Source: Eumeta japonica (Eukaryota; Arthropoda; Insecta; Lepidoptera; Psychidae). From it: a stretch of DNA of 64,000 bases. The notes under the pieces are model-generated. The model was not told the DNA's origin and ran no database searches. It saw only the letters and a list, made by a program, of their open reading frames with translations. This document shows positions 31,440 through 42,985 of this stretch, one piece after another; the stretch's first letter is position 1; each line of letters starts with the position of its first letter. Position numbers and translations under genes: made by a program. Location: positions 62,001 through 126,000 of the forward strand of contig BGZK01001404.1 of NCBI GenBank assembly GCA_005406025.1. Reading direction: 5' to 3'.

Positions 31440-31860
31440 TCTTAGAGAGACTTATTCCTGTACATATTCAAGAGGATTGTTGTCAATTAGGATGGGGTTT
31501 GCTTTGTCGTTGGTCACAATTTTAGTTTTATCTAGGTTCAACTCTAATCCAATACGCTTGCTTGCCCTCTGCAGTTGACTAATCATAGTATTCAATTTTA
31601 AAGGATTTTTCGATAATAATATTATATAATGTCGCCTGTAAACCTCAGGTAACCCATGAATTTATCGTCTACATTTAACCCTTGTTTTGACCAAGGTAGG
31701 TCTTTCATTATATTCTGTAGAATCGCTATGAACAGTTTAAGCGATAATTGGTCGCCCTGCCGTACTCCTGTGTTTATATTCATTCTCTCACCAATTTTAT
31801 TATAGCCCGTGTTTGTGCTATTGTTATAAATGTATTTCAAGATATTTGTGCATTTAGTAT
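31440..31860 (-). pseudogene. RTE-clade reverse transcriptase fragment
   Basis: Minus-strand reading: KYIYNNSTNTGYNKIGERM, then INTGVRQGDQLSLKLF, then LRFTGDII, then (after a break) LKLNTMISQLQRASKRIGLE and LNLDKTKIVTNDKANPIL. These are the GVRQGDPLSPKLF and LRFADDI blocks of RTE reverse transcriptases. The catalytic FADD is altered to FTGD, so it is dead. About 0.4 kb survives; the rest of the element is absent. Confidence 0.8.
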
Positions 31861-32861
31861 TTACATTTTTATTTCAATCAAGTATACTTACTACTTAATA
31901 TTTTAAGCTATACATGTGTGCTATTGATCAAAATGGACTCCACGCAGCTTTGGTTGCACCACCTGTAAGATGTGGTAACGCTGGTTTTCAGAGTCCAAAG
32001 TGGGTGGTGTGGCCGCTAATACAAGTTAATTAATTAAATTAATCGATTTGTAAATTAAGATAAAACAATACTCGTAATTGTATTCATAATGGCTTAAATG
32101 ATTTTATTACATGTTATTTTTATTATTACAAATATTTTAATCGTTATAAAGGGTATTTATGTACACTTTTTAGCACTTATGTGCTTGATTTTCGTAATCA
32201 AAGCAAATATATTTTTGGAGTTTACTCTTTAAGAATCGATTTTTATATATAAGCCTGGAGTATGAAAATTCATGGGGAGTAAATTCAAACTTGGCGTTAT
32301 GTTACGTTTAGTTCAGTCTCATGTGTACGGACACAATACACGTGTATAGTCTCCATATTCATGCGCAATTGATCTTGCGCATCCCCTAGCAGTATATGTA
32401 AAGTATAGCGCCAACATAACTATATCATTATATAGTTTGTTCAGTTAATTTAAAAAAATAACTAATGGCAACTTGCGGAGTTGTGATCTCAAAACTCCTC
32501 AAGTAAGTAAAGTTTACAAAATATTATGAAATACGGAAATAATCGTTTCGAGTGATAGTGAGCCAGAATTTTAAAAACATGTGGATGCGATAATTTGGTA
32601 AGCATATAACAAATTTTTTACAAATAAGTTAAATTATCTATACATATATTTCTCCCGACGTCCACGTGTCACATTTTAGTCGCCACAAGCCAATTATCTC
32701 AGTACGCAATGATATCGATATTGTTCCTAAAATAAATACAACGCAAGATGACGTAAATGGTGAATAAAATAAATTTTGCTTAAAACTTTATTACATAAAA
32801 TTATCATTGTTTTGTATTTTCGTGGTTTTGTTATGTATTTTAACGAATTCATCGTATATTG
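31861..32861. other. No gene seen; weak short-exon signal at 32465-32501
   Basis: An ATG near 32465 opens MATCGVVISKLLK and meets CAA|GTAAGT. A TATATAG and a TTCAGTT initiator-like site lie just upstream. All elements are short and may be chance. The rest is AT-rich. Confidence 0.25.
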
Positions 32862-33322
32862 TATTGTGTGAGGTGTTAATTCGCGGAAATCCATACTAGA
32901 CGTTTGCCTGCAACATGCATTAACATGCAGCATGCAATCCACCGCTGACTCTTGAATCTGCCTCGAATCAATATTCAATCATTTGGATAGAGATTCGTAA
33001 ATCTCTATCCAAATGATTGAATATTGATTCCAGAGGATTGGCAGATATCGAACACCTAAGCAAGTGTTATTTATTTTTATAATTATCTTATTCCGCTAAC
33101 TGTTAAACTGTCAATTCTACGTATGTTTCATGCTAACCAGGCACATCCTCAGGAAATGACATGACATTGCACAACAACGGCCCGCTTAACGAGGATGTGT
33201 TGGTTGTTTTAACGCTCCTTGCACCCTGGTGGTTGTGACTGTCGGCAATTTCCTTTCAGCCTTTTATATATTGTACTCCAGTCCTCATTTATCGTAATAC
33301 GTACATTTGAATATTTTAATCA
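32862..33322 (+). mobile_element. Retroposon REP-D, copy 1
   Basis: Very similar along its length to 43539-43974: TTGTATTGTGTGAG start, GCATTAACATGCAGCATGCA, GATATCGAACACCTAAGCAA, CCAGGCACATCCTCAGGAAA and an ACGTACATTTGAATATTT end. It differs by an extra inverted segment at 32965-32998. No ORF. No flanking duplication was seen for this copy. Confidence 0.7.
32965..33030. repeat. Perfect 31-bp hairpin inside REP-D copy 1
   Basis: The arm at 32965-32995 (starts GAATCAATATTCAATCATTT) is the exact reverse complement of 33000-33030, with a 4-nt loop CGTA. The sister copy at 43.5 kb has only the second arm, so the first arm arose as an inverted duplication after the copies split. Confidence 0.85.
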
Positions 33323-33339
33323 GTACTTTGGTATCCAAT

Positions 33340-33600
33340 TCACGACTTGCTTTTAAGGTACAAAGGTCGTCTGCGTGCAGTGACAACACGAATTCTTCTA
33401 TATGTCACTTTTCTGTACATTGAAATGATATGCAGACTGAAAATTGAAAGGTCCGATACCAGAACCTTGCGGTACACCACACGGAACGTTGCTGATGTCA
33501 CTACCGCAAGTCCTGTATCTACCGTGTAGTTTGCGCTCTTAGGCGTGGTAGTTTTCTATTGTTTTAACAGCTCCTACAATTCTAAAAGGTGTCAGTCAGT
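33340..33600 (-). pseudogene. Non-LTR reverse transcriptase scrap
   Basis: On the minus strand GVPQGSGIGPFNFQSAYHFN (near 33482-33420) and, in another frame, SLHADDLCTL (near 33385-33358) can be read. These look like the GVPQGS and YADD blocks of a CR1/I-type RT. Only about 0.2 kb is interpretable and frames are broken. Confidence 0.45.
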
Positions 33601-34189
33601 TTATCGTATCAATGAAATGTTGCCTGGCTGTCAAAATTTATTTCGCATTCGTTTATAATGATACGATTTATGATCCACACGGATATCCTTGATATCCAGT
33701 TTGTACTTGGTGACTTCGAGGATTTTTTTCAAAGTTCTTCGCCGTTTATGTGCCTTTTTCCAGTTTGTTTTGAGAATTTGTATTCGTATTACATGGAAGA
33801 GACGGTAACTTCCGATACATCGTGGTATTCACTTTCAATGTATTGTTTAGACAATTTTCGTTATAGCGCATTTTTCGTTATAAACCTACATACTAATAAT
33901 TATTGTATTCTGCAATTGTGAACGAGACCTTGCTTTTTGCTAAATTTTCTGATTGTAGGTCAACAAGAAGTACTTACTCTATAATAAGGTTTTATGAGTG
34001 AGTTAACGAGTATCAAAATACGTAACAAAATGGTTTCTTTTAATTGTATGGATTAAGAAACTTAATTTTTTTATAGCTCCAAGAGACTCTAGATCTCGAT
34101 ATTTTATTTTATTTATGTAATTATAGTAAATAACAGATAGATGCAAATACTAAATAACTACTTTATGAGTCGTATTGTCAATATGAACA
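33601..34189. other. No confident gene
   Basis: An 87-aa plus-strand ORF (33658-33921, true ATG) is Phe/Tyr/Ser-rich with no domain I recognise. AT-rich codons suggest chance. Confidence 0.3.
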
Positions 34190-34500
34190 TGTTAGCGACG
34201 AATTCTAATTTTAGTCTGGCGCACTCTCAAAGCGCTGCGCATGATCGCGTCCTCTCCGTGATCACACCTGAATATCCAATGATTTGACGGTACTCCAAGT
34301 CCGTGCGCACCCATGCTTTGCACCTGGGACTCCGCACGGGCCGCGCGCCGCGCCCGGACAACCCGAGCAAACATTACAATAACGATGCTACGACACTGAG
34401 TTTGTGTCTCGTATTTGATATCAGTTATCTCGCTTCGAGCGACCTCGTGCACTGGTTGTGGACATTTTCTAGCCTCAGCCGGCGCTACCGCGTGTGCTTA
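34190..34500. promoter_or_regulatory. CpG-rich patch
   Basis: A GC-rich block (GGGCCGCGCGCCGCGCCCGG near 34338) in AT-rich DNA. Short ORFs on both strands lack domain signals. Possibly regulatory. Confidence 0.3.
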
Positions 34501-35399
34501 TTATTTTCAACCCACCACTTTATACTAACGAAGTATTATTATATATGTGACTAAAAGGATTCTGAGCATTACTTATTTACTTCTACCCACGTCCTGTCTT
34601 GTCACCGCCCAGAACCGCCAAACCCGTAACGCTGAAATTTGTCAGCGTACGCCTGTTGTGACATGGATCATCGCTAAATTTTTTGTTGTATTTAACCGCT
34701 AAATAGATTAAATGACGGATGAACTTTTTTATAGAGAACTTCTAATATGTTCATATATTGAACTTGTATTGAATTTTCGGTTAAATATGAAGAATACATG
34801 TTTCAACATTTAAAAAAAAAACAATCTTGAAAGAGATTCCATAGAATTTCATACCGGAAATCCATCGTTTTCGATGTAACAGATATGAAAATGAATAAAT
34901 ACATTGTTAATTGCAAACAAAATAAAAGTAAAACAAATTCTGTAGGCCTATTTAGTAATATCACATCACATCCAAAGTACATACCTTTTATGAAAATCTA
35001 TTATTTTAAAGATATATCTATGAAATTGTATATTGGACTTTCTGATTAGAAGTAAAGAAATATTTATTACAACAATTTACAAAAACGAAATTTTAGAAAG
35101 TTAAATAAGGAATGAACATTTGTATGGGATTAAAATTAACAATTAAATTACATTCACATTAAAGAAACAAAGAGCTTCGACATAACAGGCAAGATTTATC
35201 CGTGACTGTTAATCGTGTCTTTACTTTTACTGCAATAAATGAAATATTTATAGAGAGAAAAAAGAACCTAAAGTTTAACGAATAAATATGAATTTATTGG
35301 AATAATAAAGAAGTAGATTTCCATTAGATATTTATCTTTTTATAAATCGGTGAACGTCTCATAAAATGAAACGCGTCGTTATTGCACCTTTTACATTTG
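34501..35399. other. AT-rich, nothing seen
   Basis: TATAAATCGGTGAACGTC near 35340 matches part of the REP-B 5' end and is a likely scrap of that family. Otherwise empty. Confidence 0.35.
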
Positions 35400-35890
35400 T
35401 CCCTCACAGGTCAAAGTACACACTGGACGTGCGCGTGTATCGCGTATGAGGACGGTTTTGCACGTAAACAGTAATGAAACAGATGGAGCGGCGTGCGCGG
35501 TGACGTCAAACCGCGTGCATACACGTTTACATTTATTCTATCTTCTCTCACAATTCAGTTCAATGATTATTCGAAGAATTTATTGTGATTATAATTAAAC
35601 CTAAAAGTTACCTACCGAGCACGAAAGATGATGCGAACGTTTTGAAACTACCTCTCGGCGACTGATCGACTGTGGCACGCCGTTATCTATTGACGCGAAC
35701 GCGAATCGGGAGGATTTTTTTTAACCGGTTATGCGAGGAAGCAGTCTGGAGTGGAGAAGGGTACCGGCCGAAGGTCGGCGCTCGATGTGCGGTGATGTCC
35801 GTCTCTGTACGAGCGAAGCTTGGCTACGCAGAGCTGCGGCGTTCGACTCATCAGCATCACCATTCACTCAACTGTAAACGGGACGTCCAA
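35400..35890. promoter_or_regulatory. CpG-rich patch
   Basis: Two GC-richer blocks (35420-35520 and 35660-35860). The 86-aa frame at 35672 opens with GTG, not ATG. Possibly promoter or 5' UTR. Confidence 0.3.
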
Positions 35891-36149
35891 CATTTTTTTC
35901 CATTTTTTAAGTCAACTCAAAAGCGGAAATAGGTAAATGGTCGATCTCTTGCTACAAAATGTCCATACTATCGTATTTGTCTTAGATTGTCGATCCTGAT
36001 AATTGTTGTGGCTTCGAGGATATCTCGCACTTTCAGTGTAGGTCGATTTATGTGGTTAGTGCTACTACATTTAGGCCATATATCATAGAAAAAGAAACAC
36101 CATTTTATAAATTAACTTGGCAATAATCAAGTGCATTTTGGTCTTTTGA

Positions 36150-36500
36150 CAAAAGAAATTTGACCTTTAGCATTAAGACTTGCTTTTTTGCACCTTCACT
36201 TACTCGTGTCGCTCGTTATCGTCTTAATAGACTTTGTTTGATATCGCAAAATCTAGTGAGAACGCCTAACTTCATCAGAAGGGCCCTTTTAATGAAAAAA
36301 AAAAATGTTTTTTTCATTAAAAGGGCTGTGGCTGCGAGCGAAAACAAAATAAAGGACAACAATGCAAAAATGGCCATTCGAAATAGAGACAAGACAATCA
36401 TGTACGTCTTCGCAGAAAACTGGAAACACTAAACAGACGATGCGGACTTCCGATGCCACCCTTGCCAAAAAACAGACATTGTATCCTGTCGTACGCCGCA
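36150..36500. repeat. Transposon-like segment with central hairpin
   Basis: Arms GCCCTTTTAATGAAAAAA (36283-36300) and TTTTTTCATTAAAAGGGC (36309-36326) form a perfect 18-bp hairpin. ORFs on both strands read through it (for example 36160-36432 plus) and are probably repeat-derived. The family was not identified. Confidence 0.45.
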
Positions 36501-37842
36501 ATGTGTATCTAAATGTAATGTATGTCTGAAAAATATTAAAAAAAAGTTAATGATGTGTGTAAATAATGAATATACAATGTAGCAAGTAAATAGTAATTAA
36601 GACTTATGGTAAAAGAAATAAAAAATCCGATCGGATACTTAGTGGTCTGGCTCGTGGTGGCGGGGAACCGGCTCGAGGCGAAGGCGCCTACGTCGACCTG
36701 CGAGCGCGTGCTGCAAAGCGAGAATGGGTGTATAATTGTATATTGCTAGAGATATTGTAGTGTTTCCTTGGCTGACACCGACTCCAAAAATAACAATAGT
36801 TATAACTACATTATATTATCGTAATAATTTGATTGACTTTTAAGTAGCTTAATATTTTTCATTTCATTTTACTTAGGAGAACTCAAAAATATTTTGATCA
36901 TTTTTTGTGATTCATAAGGATGTGTTGAGTTAAATTTGAAGTGAGTACCTACCTTTTTGCGTGGTAAGCACATAGATTGTATCTCCACATTGATGAATAG
37001 AAAAAGTAAGTTGATTATTAAGTTGTAGAAGAATACGCAATTTTTTTTACTTTTTAGTGCATATTAATTTGTTTCGGAATAGGTTTTGTTTTAAAGTCGG
37101 TTTTTTTTTTTGTTAAAATTTTTGTTTGTACCAAAGTACTTCCTACAGGACCTAACAATATAAAAATCACCTTAACGCAGTATAACAATGTAAAACGTTA
37201 AAGTGAAATAAATTAAATGTCGATGCAGTACTCTACGCATTACAAAGAAAATATTGATCGTTTCGAATAAATTAATCAATTTATTTAATGTAATCGTGTA
37301 TGTATTTTCGCGCACGCTGCATGCTAGGATTACGTTGTCGCGCGTGCACCGGCACTCGGTAATCCGATAAGAAATACCAGCTCGGCGACAGCGAAACATT
37401 AGACTATCAGCTACCCATAAATTGGCGGTTCTTGCAATAATTTATCTATATATTTATTGTGCCAATTTACCTCACAATTTTAGATAATATATCGTAATGC
37501 TGTAAAACGATCGATTGCGCTTTCACTTTAAATATTATTTTATGTGAAATCGGAAAAAGCTTTAATTTCGATTCGGATCGAACTCAAACTGAGGATTTGT
37601 CTACTAAATTTATGTTTCTTCGTTAATTCATTGGCTCGTTTGTGTTCACTCAAAAACTTAAAAAAAACATTCGAAAGGAAGGAAACTAAAAACCTGAATA
37701 GCTCTTGTCCACGTGACGTCTAATTGAAGCTGTAAGGAGGATTAGGAGGCGCGGTCGACGAAGCAAACAAACTTAATTATTACAACCTATAGAATTAATA
37801 AGGAATTTATTATATTTCTTTAGTTGACAAGCGCTGCGGTTC
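36501..37842. other. AT-rich, no gene; small GC-rich patch near 36655-36725
   Basis: No motif recognised. The 75-aa minus-strand ORF at 37172-37399 shows no domain. Confidence 0.35.
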
Positions 37843-37896
37843 GCTCTTTCCTCGGCGAATCCTGCAATCGACTGCAGGATTCGCCGAGGAAAGAGC
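37843..37896. repeat. Perfect 24-bp hairpin
   Basis: GCTCTTTCCTCGGCGAATCC... at 37843-37866 is the exact reverse complement of 37873-37896, with a 6-nt loop ATCGAC. The perfect match and short loop suggest a recent inverted duplication, or a transcribed hairpin. Confidence 0.85.
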
Positions 37897-37929
37897 ATAT
37901 GGAGGAAGAACACGAGTGCTGTTGCTGAT

Positions 37930-38400
37930 TATCCGATCCATAAGACCACAACTGTTTACCGCCAGTTTGCGGTGTCAGGTACGAGTATGCAGGCGCCCGC
38001 TGCTGAGACCTGGCGCCCTCGCGCGGCGCGGCGGTGACATCCGGAGCCGAAAATTATTTATTTCGACTTAAGAGCGGCAGTCAAAATTTAACGCATATCT
38101 TTCGGTTTAAAGACAACGATTTTAACCATTAAGCGCCTATAGCTCTATTCGCTTTAATTCGTTTGAATTCCGTAATAGTTTTCGTTTGTCACCGAATCAG
38201 ACGTTGAACTGTTTGGACGCGTCGACCCCGCGCCGCGCGGCGTCGCCAGTGATACTCCTGCTTCCTTTCGTTGTTTCTACTAAACTTGAATAAAACCTAC
38301 GCCGTATGGAGTTTGGTAGGAAGTGAATGCAAGTGAAACCAGACAGTCGAGCTGAGGCGGTCCTTCCGTACAGGAACTACGTTCTCTTGTTTCCGATACT
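37930..38400. promoter_or_regulatory. CpG-rich patch
   Basis: GC-rich blocks at 37985-38045 (CCCTCGCGCGGCGCGGCGG) and 38215-38250 (CGACCCCGCGCCGCGCGGCG). No coding frame stands out. Confidence 0.3.
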
Positions 38401-38782
38401 TAACATTTTATTAATCGATAGGCAATTTGAGAGTGAAATAGAAAGAATCAGTAGTTGTTATAAAAGTAGTCTTAATTACTGATTTATGTTAATCACTGCA
38501 CAAAACTAGAACATTGCGTTTTATTTACTATTATAAACAATACCAAAAGAACGCATAAAGATATAAATTGTACAGAATAAAACGAATATACGAGTACAAT
38601 AACAATATTCTATTTAAAAAGACATAGAGTGTTCTAGTGTTAATTAAGCGAGGTAGAAACTGAAGAGTACGACAAATTATCTGGGCAAGAGTTGAGTCAC
38701 AAAACGAATCTGCTAGTAGCAAGCACTTTATTTATTTCTGGGCAGATGCCGATCGCCTGGACGCCCGCCGGTCGCGCCGCAG

Positions 38783-39088
38783 ATGTCGGGCGCGGGCGCC
38801 GGCCCGGCCCTGACCGCGGGCGCCCCTGACCGCGCGGGTCACGCGTCACTCCCCTGTTGTTACACCGACAGGTCACTATCTAGCCTCGATACCTCGTTCC
38901 TACACATAAGTCGACGTGTACGTCACCGCGCGCCGAGGCTCGTCCCGCCGCCGTTTGATAGTTTTGCTAACAGGCGGCATGACGTAATGCGAGCGACCAA
39001 AGTTATATGGATCCCAGAGGCCGAGCGGACGCGCGCTGACGTCAACGAGTTTTTTAGTGGTCCGCTTCAGTCCTTTGTTTTTTTTTAA
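38783..39088 (+). CDS. Candidate 101-aa ORF in a CpG-rich island
   Basis: A true ATG at 38783 (CGCAGATGT context) opens MSGAGAGPALTAGAPDRAGH and the frame stays open 101 codons, through SLSSLDTSFLHISRRVRHRA and ATKVIWIPEAERTRADVNEF. An ACAG|GTCACT site near 38870 is a poor donor. No domain is recognised. Openness across a CpG island is partly expected from base composition. It could be a 5' exon or chance. Confidence 0.25.
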   Translation: MSGAGAGPALTAGAPDRAGHASLPCCYTDRSLSSLDTSFLHISRRVRHRAPRLVPPPFDSFANRRHDVMRATKVIWIPEAERTRADVNEFFSGPLQSFVFF

Positions 39089-39551
39089 GTAAGATTGACT
39101 TCCTTAAGAGCGACTCGAAAGTAACTGAAATATTTTTTTATGAAACTGACGTTCATAAAAATGTATTGTCTGTTTAAGCAGTTCATTATTTGAATTTCGA
39201 ATCCGGCGCCAAACCAGAAATAGTCATATTAATTCGAAAACGCCAACTTCATTTTAAAAACTCTTAATGATTCTTTTTAATAATGATTTCTTTACTAAGT
39301 GGTTGCGTCCGCGGCTCCGCCTGGATATGCGCAAAATGAATTCCTTCACTTTACATCGAAAGATCTATTTTCAATCACGATCCCGGTCCGGTCTATACCC
39401 ATTGGTATAGACGCTTTAATAAGCGTAGCATAACTTACTGATTTTCAATTTAATCGTAACATTTGCCACAATCCTAAATAAATATAAAAGTTTTACTTTA
39501 ATCGTACGTAAAAATTATATACGGGTTGGTATTTTCTTTTTTTAAAATTCA
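39089..39551. other. No gene seen
   Basis: Contains GTCCGCGGCTCCGCCTGGAT near 39308, a phrase I recall from moth dispersed repeats. Not pursued further. Confidence 0.3.
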
Positions 39552-39790
39552 AATACAATAATGTTTCAACTGTTCGTGATGAACTTACTAGGATCTATTA
39601 CTGAATCACGTGTGAAGTTCAGCAGTATTTGCTAGTGTTTCCAGGAATTTTAATAAATATACAAAAGTGCACGAAATTGTTATCCACTGCTTCCGAGAAT
39701 ACAGCTTTTGCAGATTATTTGTTTCTAGTAGAACGTTTTTAGAAATCGTTCGTGCACTTTTTTATTTATCGGTTCTCGAAAACAGTGCTA
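39552..39790 (-). repeat. Dispersed repeat REP-C, inverted copy 2
   Basis: Reverse complement of 21395-21630: ATACAATAATGTTTCAACTG at the left, CAGCAGTATTTGCTAGTGTT, and GAAATCGTTCGTGCACTTTT at the right. Non-coding. Confidence 0.65.
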
Positions 39791-40254
39791 CAGGTCGTCT
39801 AGGGCGATTAACCTCCAATCTGAAGATCTTTTAATTCGGATACTCAACAATAGTAAGTAAATCAAATAAGGCAAAGAAAGACCGCTGGCTAGATTTTTAC
39901 CGCATTTCTAAGTGTTGTGTTTCACTAAACGCGCTGGAGAAATAGTTGTTCATCTTATTAAAAACTCAGCCTCCGTAGGTTTGTGGTCACAAAACTTAAA
40001 AAAGTAGTCAGTTGATTGACTTGAAACTTTGCCACAACGCTGTATTCGAATTCGCGCGTGATTTTTTTTTATATATCTACAAGCATTTACCACGGACTTT
40101 GTTCGCGAATTTGTACAATTAAATCGAACTGATACATCTATTTAAAAAAAAAATAATATTTATAAAAAGCTATACTGTCCCTGAGTAATATAGTTTGCAT
40201 TTTATTTGGATACTAGCAAATTGGAACGGTAACCGGTAGCGCCATCGAAATTGA

Positions 40255-40445
40255 CAACGCTACAGGGAGCAAACTTTAGAGCCGCGACCAAGACCGCCAT
40301 CGCGACCGGACTGGGGTTGAAACCGAGAAATCCGGGACCAAATAGGAGCGTGACCGAGATCGACATTGAGAAGAATACCGGGGCCGGAATTTAAAGCGGA
40401 AACGAAATTGAGATCCATAACGGGCTCGGTTAATGTAAGATATGA
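40255..40445. repeat. Degenerate purine-strand short-unit repeat
   Basis: Imperfect repeated words of the GAGACCG, GACCGGA, GAGATCGAC and CGGGACC kind, about 6-12 bp apart. It looks like a decayed minisatellite. Similar texture occurs near 44950-45085 (complement) and 62670-62800. Frames through it are not gene-like. Confidence 0.35.
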
Positions 40446-40821
40446 ACGAATACATTGTATGTCCACGCGGACGAAAATCTGTAATTTCCTTTACAAATAC
40501 GACTTTGGTAACTAACTAAGTACAGGCTGCAGATGCCCCGCGCGCGCGCTCCTTCCAAATAGTAAATAGCGAATTAACGTGATCTTTATCGTCCTTTAAA
40601 TCTTTATTCCACGATGAATCAGGGGCGGTCCCGACTTACGAAATGTTGTTTTCGTTTACCGTGTCGTTTGTCACGTGTTGAACGGCGCTTTAAAGTGTGT
40701 GATCGAATTCAAACAGGATCGAAATAACCATAAGGAGTGCGGGCGCCGCGACTGCGACACCACCGACTTATCCGAAACTAACGAACACATATATCGCTTA
40801 ACACTAAATACAAATAACAAG
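40446..40821. other. No gene; CpG-richer patches at 40540 and 40740
   Basis: Short GC-rich tracts (CCCCGCGCGCGCGCTCC near 40535). No frame or repeat recognised. Confidence 0.3.
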
Positions 40822-41705
40822 TTTTTGACGTGACAACGTCTTAAATTAGGTTGCGGCTGGGAGTCACTTATGAAAATTTGGTTGCTGGGGGCGAAAGTTT
40901 ACAACGACTTTGAATGGTAAAATCATTTTAATGTGAATATTCATTCGTATAGTAGGAAGGATGAATAATAGTAACACTTAAAACATTTATTTATACAAAA
41001 TTATATTTAAAACATTAATTTATACAAAGAATCGCACTGAATTATATTAACAAAATTTTATTTTACCTTTACACATACATACGTATTTATATACAAATAT
41101 ATACAATAACTTGCAATACATTTGCAAGCTGCGCACTAATTCTCTAGTGCGCGCGCGCAGACCGATCATAGTTGAGTGGGAGACGCAAGGCATTCGGCGG
41201 GCCTCTCGTTCGGTGACTCATCGTTACGTTACCGAGCGTTACACTTTCAAAGTGACCCCAGCCGCAACCTAATTTAAGACGTTGTCACGTCAAAAGTGTA
41301 ACGCTCGGTAACGTTACGATGAGTCACCGAACGAGAGAGAGGCCCGCCGAATGCCTTGCGTCTCTCCCCACTCAACTATGATCGGTCTGCCGCGCGCGCA
41401 GCACTAGAGAATTAGTGCATAGCTTGCAAATGTATTGCAAGTTATTGTATGTATATTTGTATATAAATACGTATGTGTAAAAGTAAAATAAAATTTTGTT
41501 AATAAAATTCAGTGCGAGATTCTTTGTATAAATTAATGTTTTAAATATAATTCTTTTATAAATAAATGTTTTAAATTGTTACTATTATTTCATCCTTCTT
41601 CCTACTATACGAATGAATATTCACATTAAAATGATTTTACCATTCAAAGTCGTTGTCACGTAAAACTTTCGCCCGTATACCGACTTTACAGGCAACCAAT
41701 TTTTC
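40822..41705. mobile_element. REP-B MITE carrying a REP-B MITE inserted in opposite orientation
   Basis: The first about 50 bp (TTTTTGACGTGACAACGTCT to CACTTATGAAAA) are the left end of a plus-strand REP-B. A full minus-strand REP-B follows (about 40873-41293). Then the plus-strand element resumes at AGTGTAACGCTCGGTAACG (41295) and runs to 41705. The uninterrupted copy at 26115 reads straight across the junction (TATGAAAAAGTGTAACG), which shows the insertion point. The result is a palindrome with about 400-bp arms. Confidence 0.75.
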
Positions 41706-41997
41706 TACGGCGATGTACCGTTTGCGACGTGAGCGGCGTTTAGCAGCCGGAGGCGCTGCCCGTCCGCACGAAGTCCACGCTCCTCTTCGATCTGTGCTCT
41801 GCGCATTCTTTGTTTTACGACCACAGAGTCTATTATCATAAAGAGACGACATTATTTTTATTAAAACATATTTTAATTATTTATTATATTCTTTATCTTT
41901 AAATAACCAAGTACAGTTAATTTTATAAATATATACGTATATTTCGTACAGTGATTAACTTCATTAATAAATCATAATAATATTACATATTAGGGTA
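41706..41997. other. No confident gene
   Basis: A GC-richer patch at 41705-41800 precedes AT-rich DNA. Confidence 0.3.
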
Positions 41998-42070
41998 AGA
42001 AACAATAATATAACTCGTTTTATATTATTGTTTAATATTTTTTGTCCATATAAAACTATATGGAACAAAA
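41998..42070. repeat. Two adjacent hairpins
   Basis: AAACAATAATATAA / TTATATTATTGTTT (14-bp arms) is followed at once by TTTTGTCCATAT / ATATGGAACAAAA. AT-rich; perhaps MITE termini or cruciform-prone DNA. Confidence 0.5.
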
Positions 42071-42834
42071 AGAGTCATTAACTACCCAAACAGTGATATT
42101 AGCTTTTATCATCAGGTATTAAAACGAGAAAAAAATAAATCAACACCGAAATTGATGAAACAGCACTTTCCAGCATAATCAAGAATATAGATTATGGCTA
42201 TCTACACCTTTACTCTAAAAATTGCTCTACTTTGTACATGCACCCAGTTTTAATCCTAGATGTATACCAGAGAGGAAATTTTTAAATCTTTATGAAAGAA
42301 TTGATATTAGCATCTCTTAACTATGACTTGTAGGTACGTCGCGGTGGGCTAGGCGTTGTTGGCATAAAAAAGTATGAAAAGTGTTTGGGATACCCGGTTG
42401 GAACGAAGTTCCTTACGCTAAATGTTAATGTATTTTATGAATTACACAATGAATGAAATGAAACAATGAAAGTAGTTAAAAAGTTTGATATTAATTGAAT
42501 AAATAGTGATATAATTTGCACAAAGAGGGCACTGCAATATAATAATGTTGTCTTTTCTTTTTCTATAGTTGAATATTTAAACAGTAGATACGTATTCTCA
42601 AAATTTATTAAAATACAATTCAATGTATTCTTTATTATATTAATAATAAACAAAAAGTAGTATAATTTACAATCATAAAAAACATAAAACATTCAAACAT
42701 TATTTCTCGTTAAAAAAATTAAACATTGAGAGAATATGGTGATTTTTAATTCTTAGACATAATCATATTTTTCTTTTTGCATAGTTATTTCTTTATTTAT
42801 GTTTGCAAATAAAATGTTCCAACAAATAGTATTT
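42071..42834. other. AT-rich, no gene
   Basis: GGTTGGAACGAAGTTCCTTA near 42398 contains GGAACGAAGTTCC, a palindrome-like word I recall from moth repeats. Otherwise empty. Confidence 0.3.
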
Positions 42835-42985
42835 TTCGAAGTTCTTCAAAACTGTTCAGTTCTTTTCGAAGTTAGGTATTAAAACTATTCATTATACAAT
42901 AATTGCTGTTAATATAAAAGGATTACTAATTATATAAAAAAAATTAATGAAATTGATTGAAACATTTGAAAGTAATACATTTAAG
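42835..42985 (-). mobile_element. Headless SINE body, relative of 30690-30850
   Basis: Shares GAAGTTCTTCAAAAC, ATTATACAATAATTGNTGTT and GNATTACTAATTATAT with the SINE at 30.7 kb. The tRNA-like head is missing here, as in a truncated copy. Confidence 0.5.

Noticed and set aside
32465..32501. Short first exon MATCGVVISKLLK with GTAAGT
   Set aside because: Possible, but promoter-like words and a 13-codon frame are expected by chance at this scale; left as a note only.
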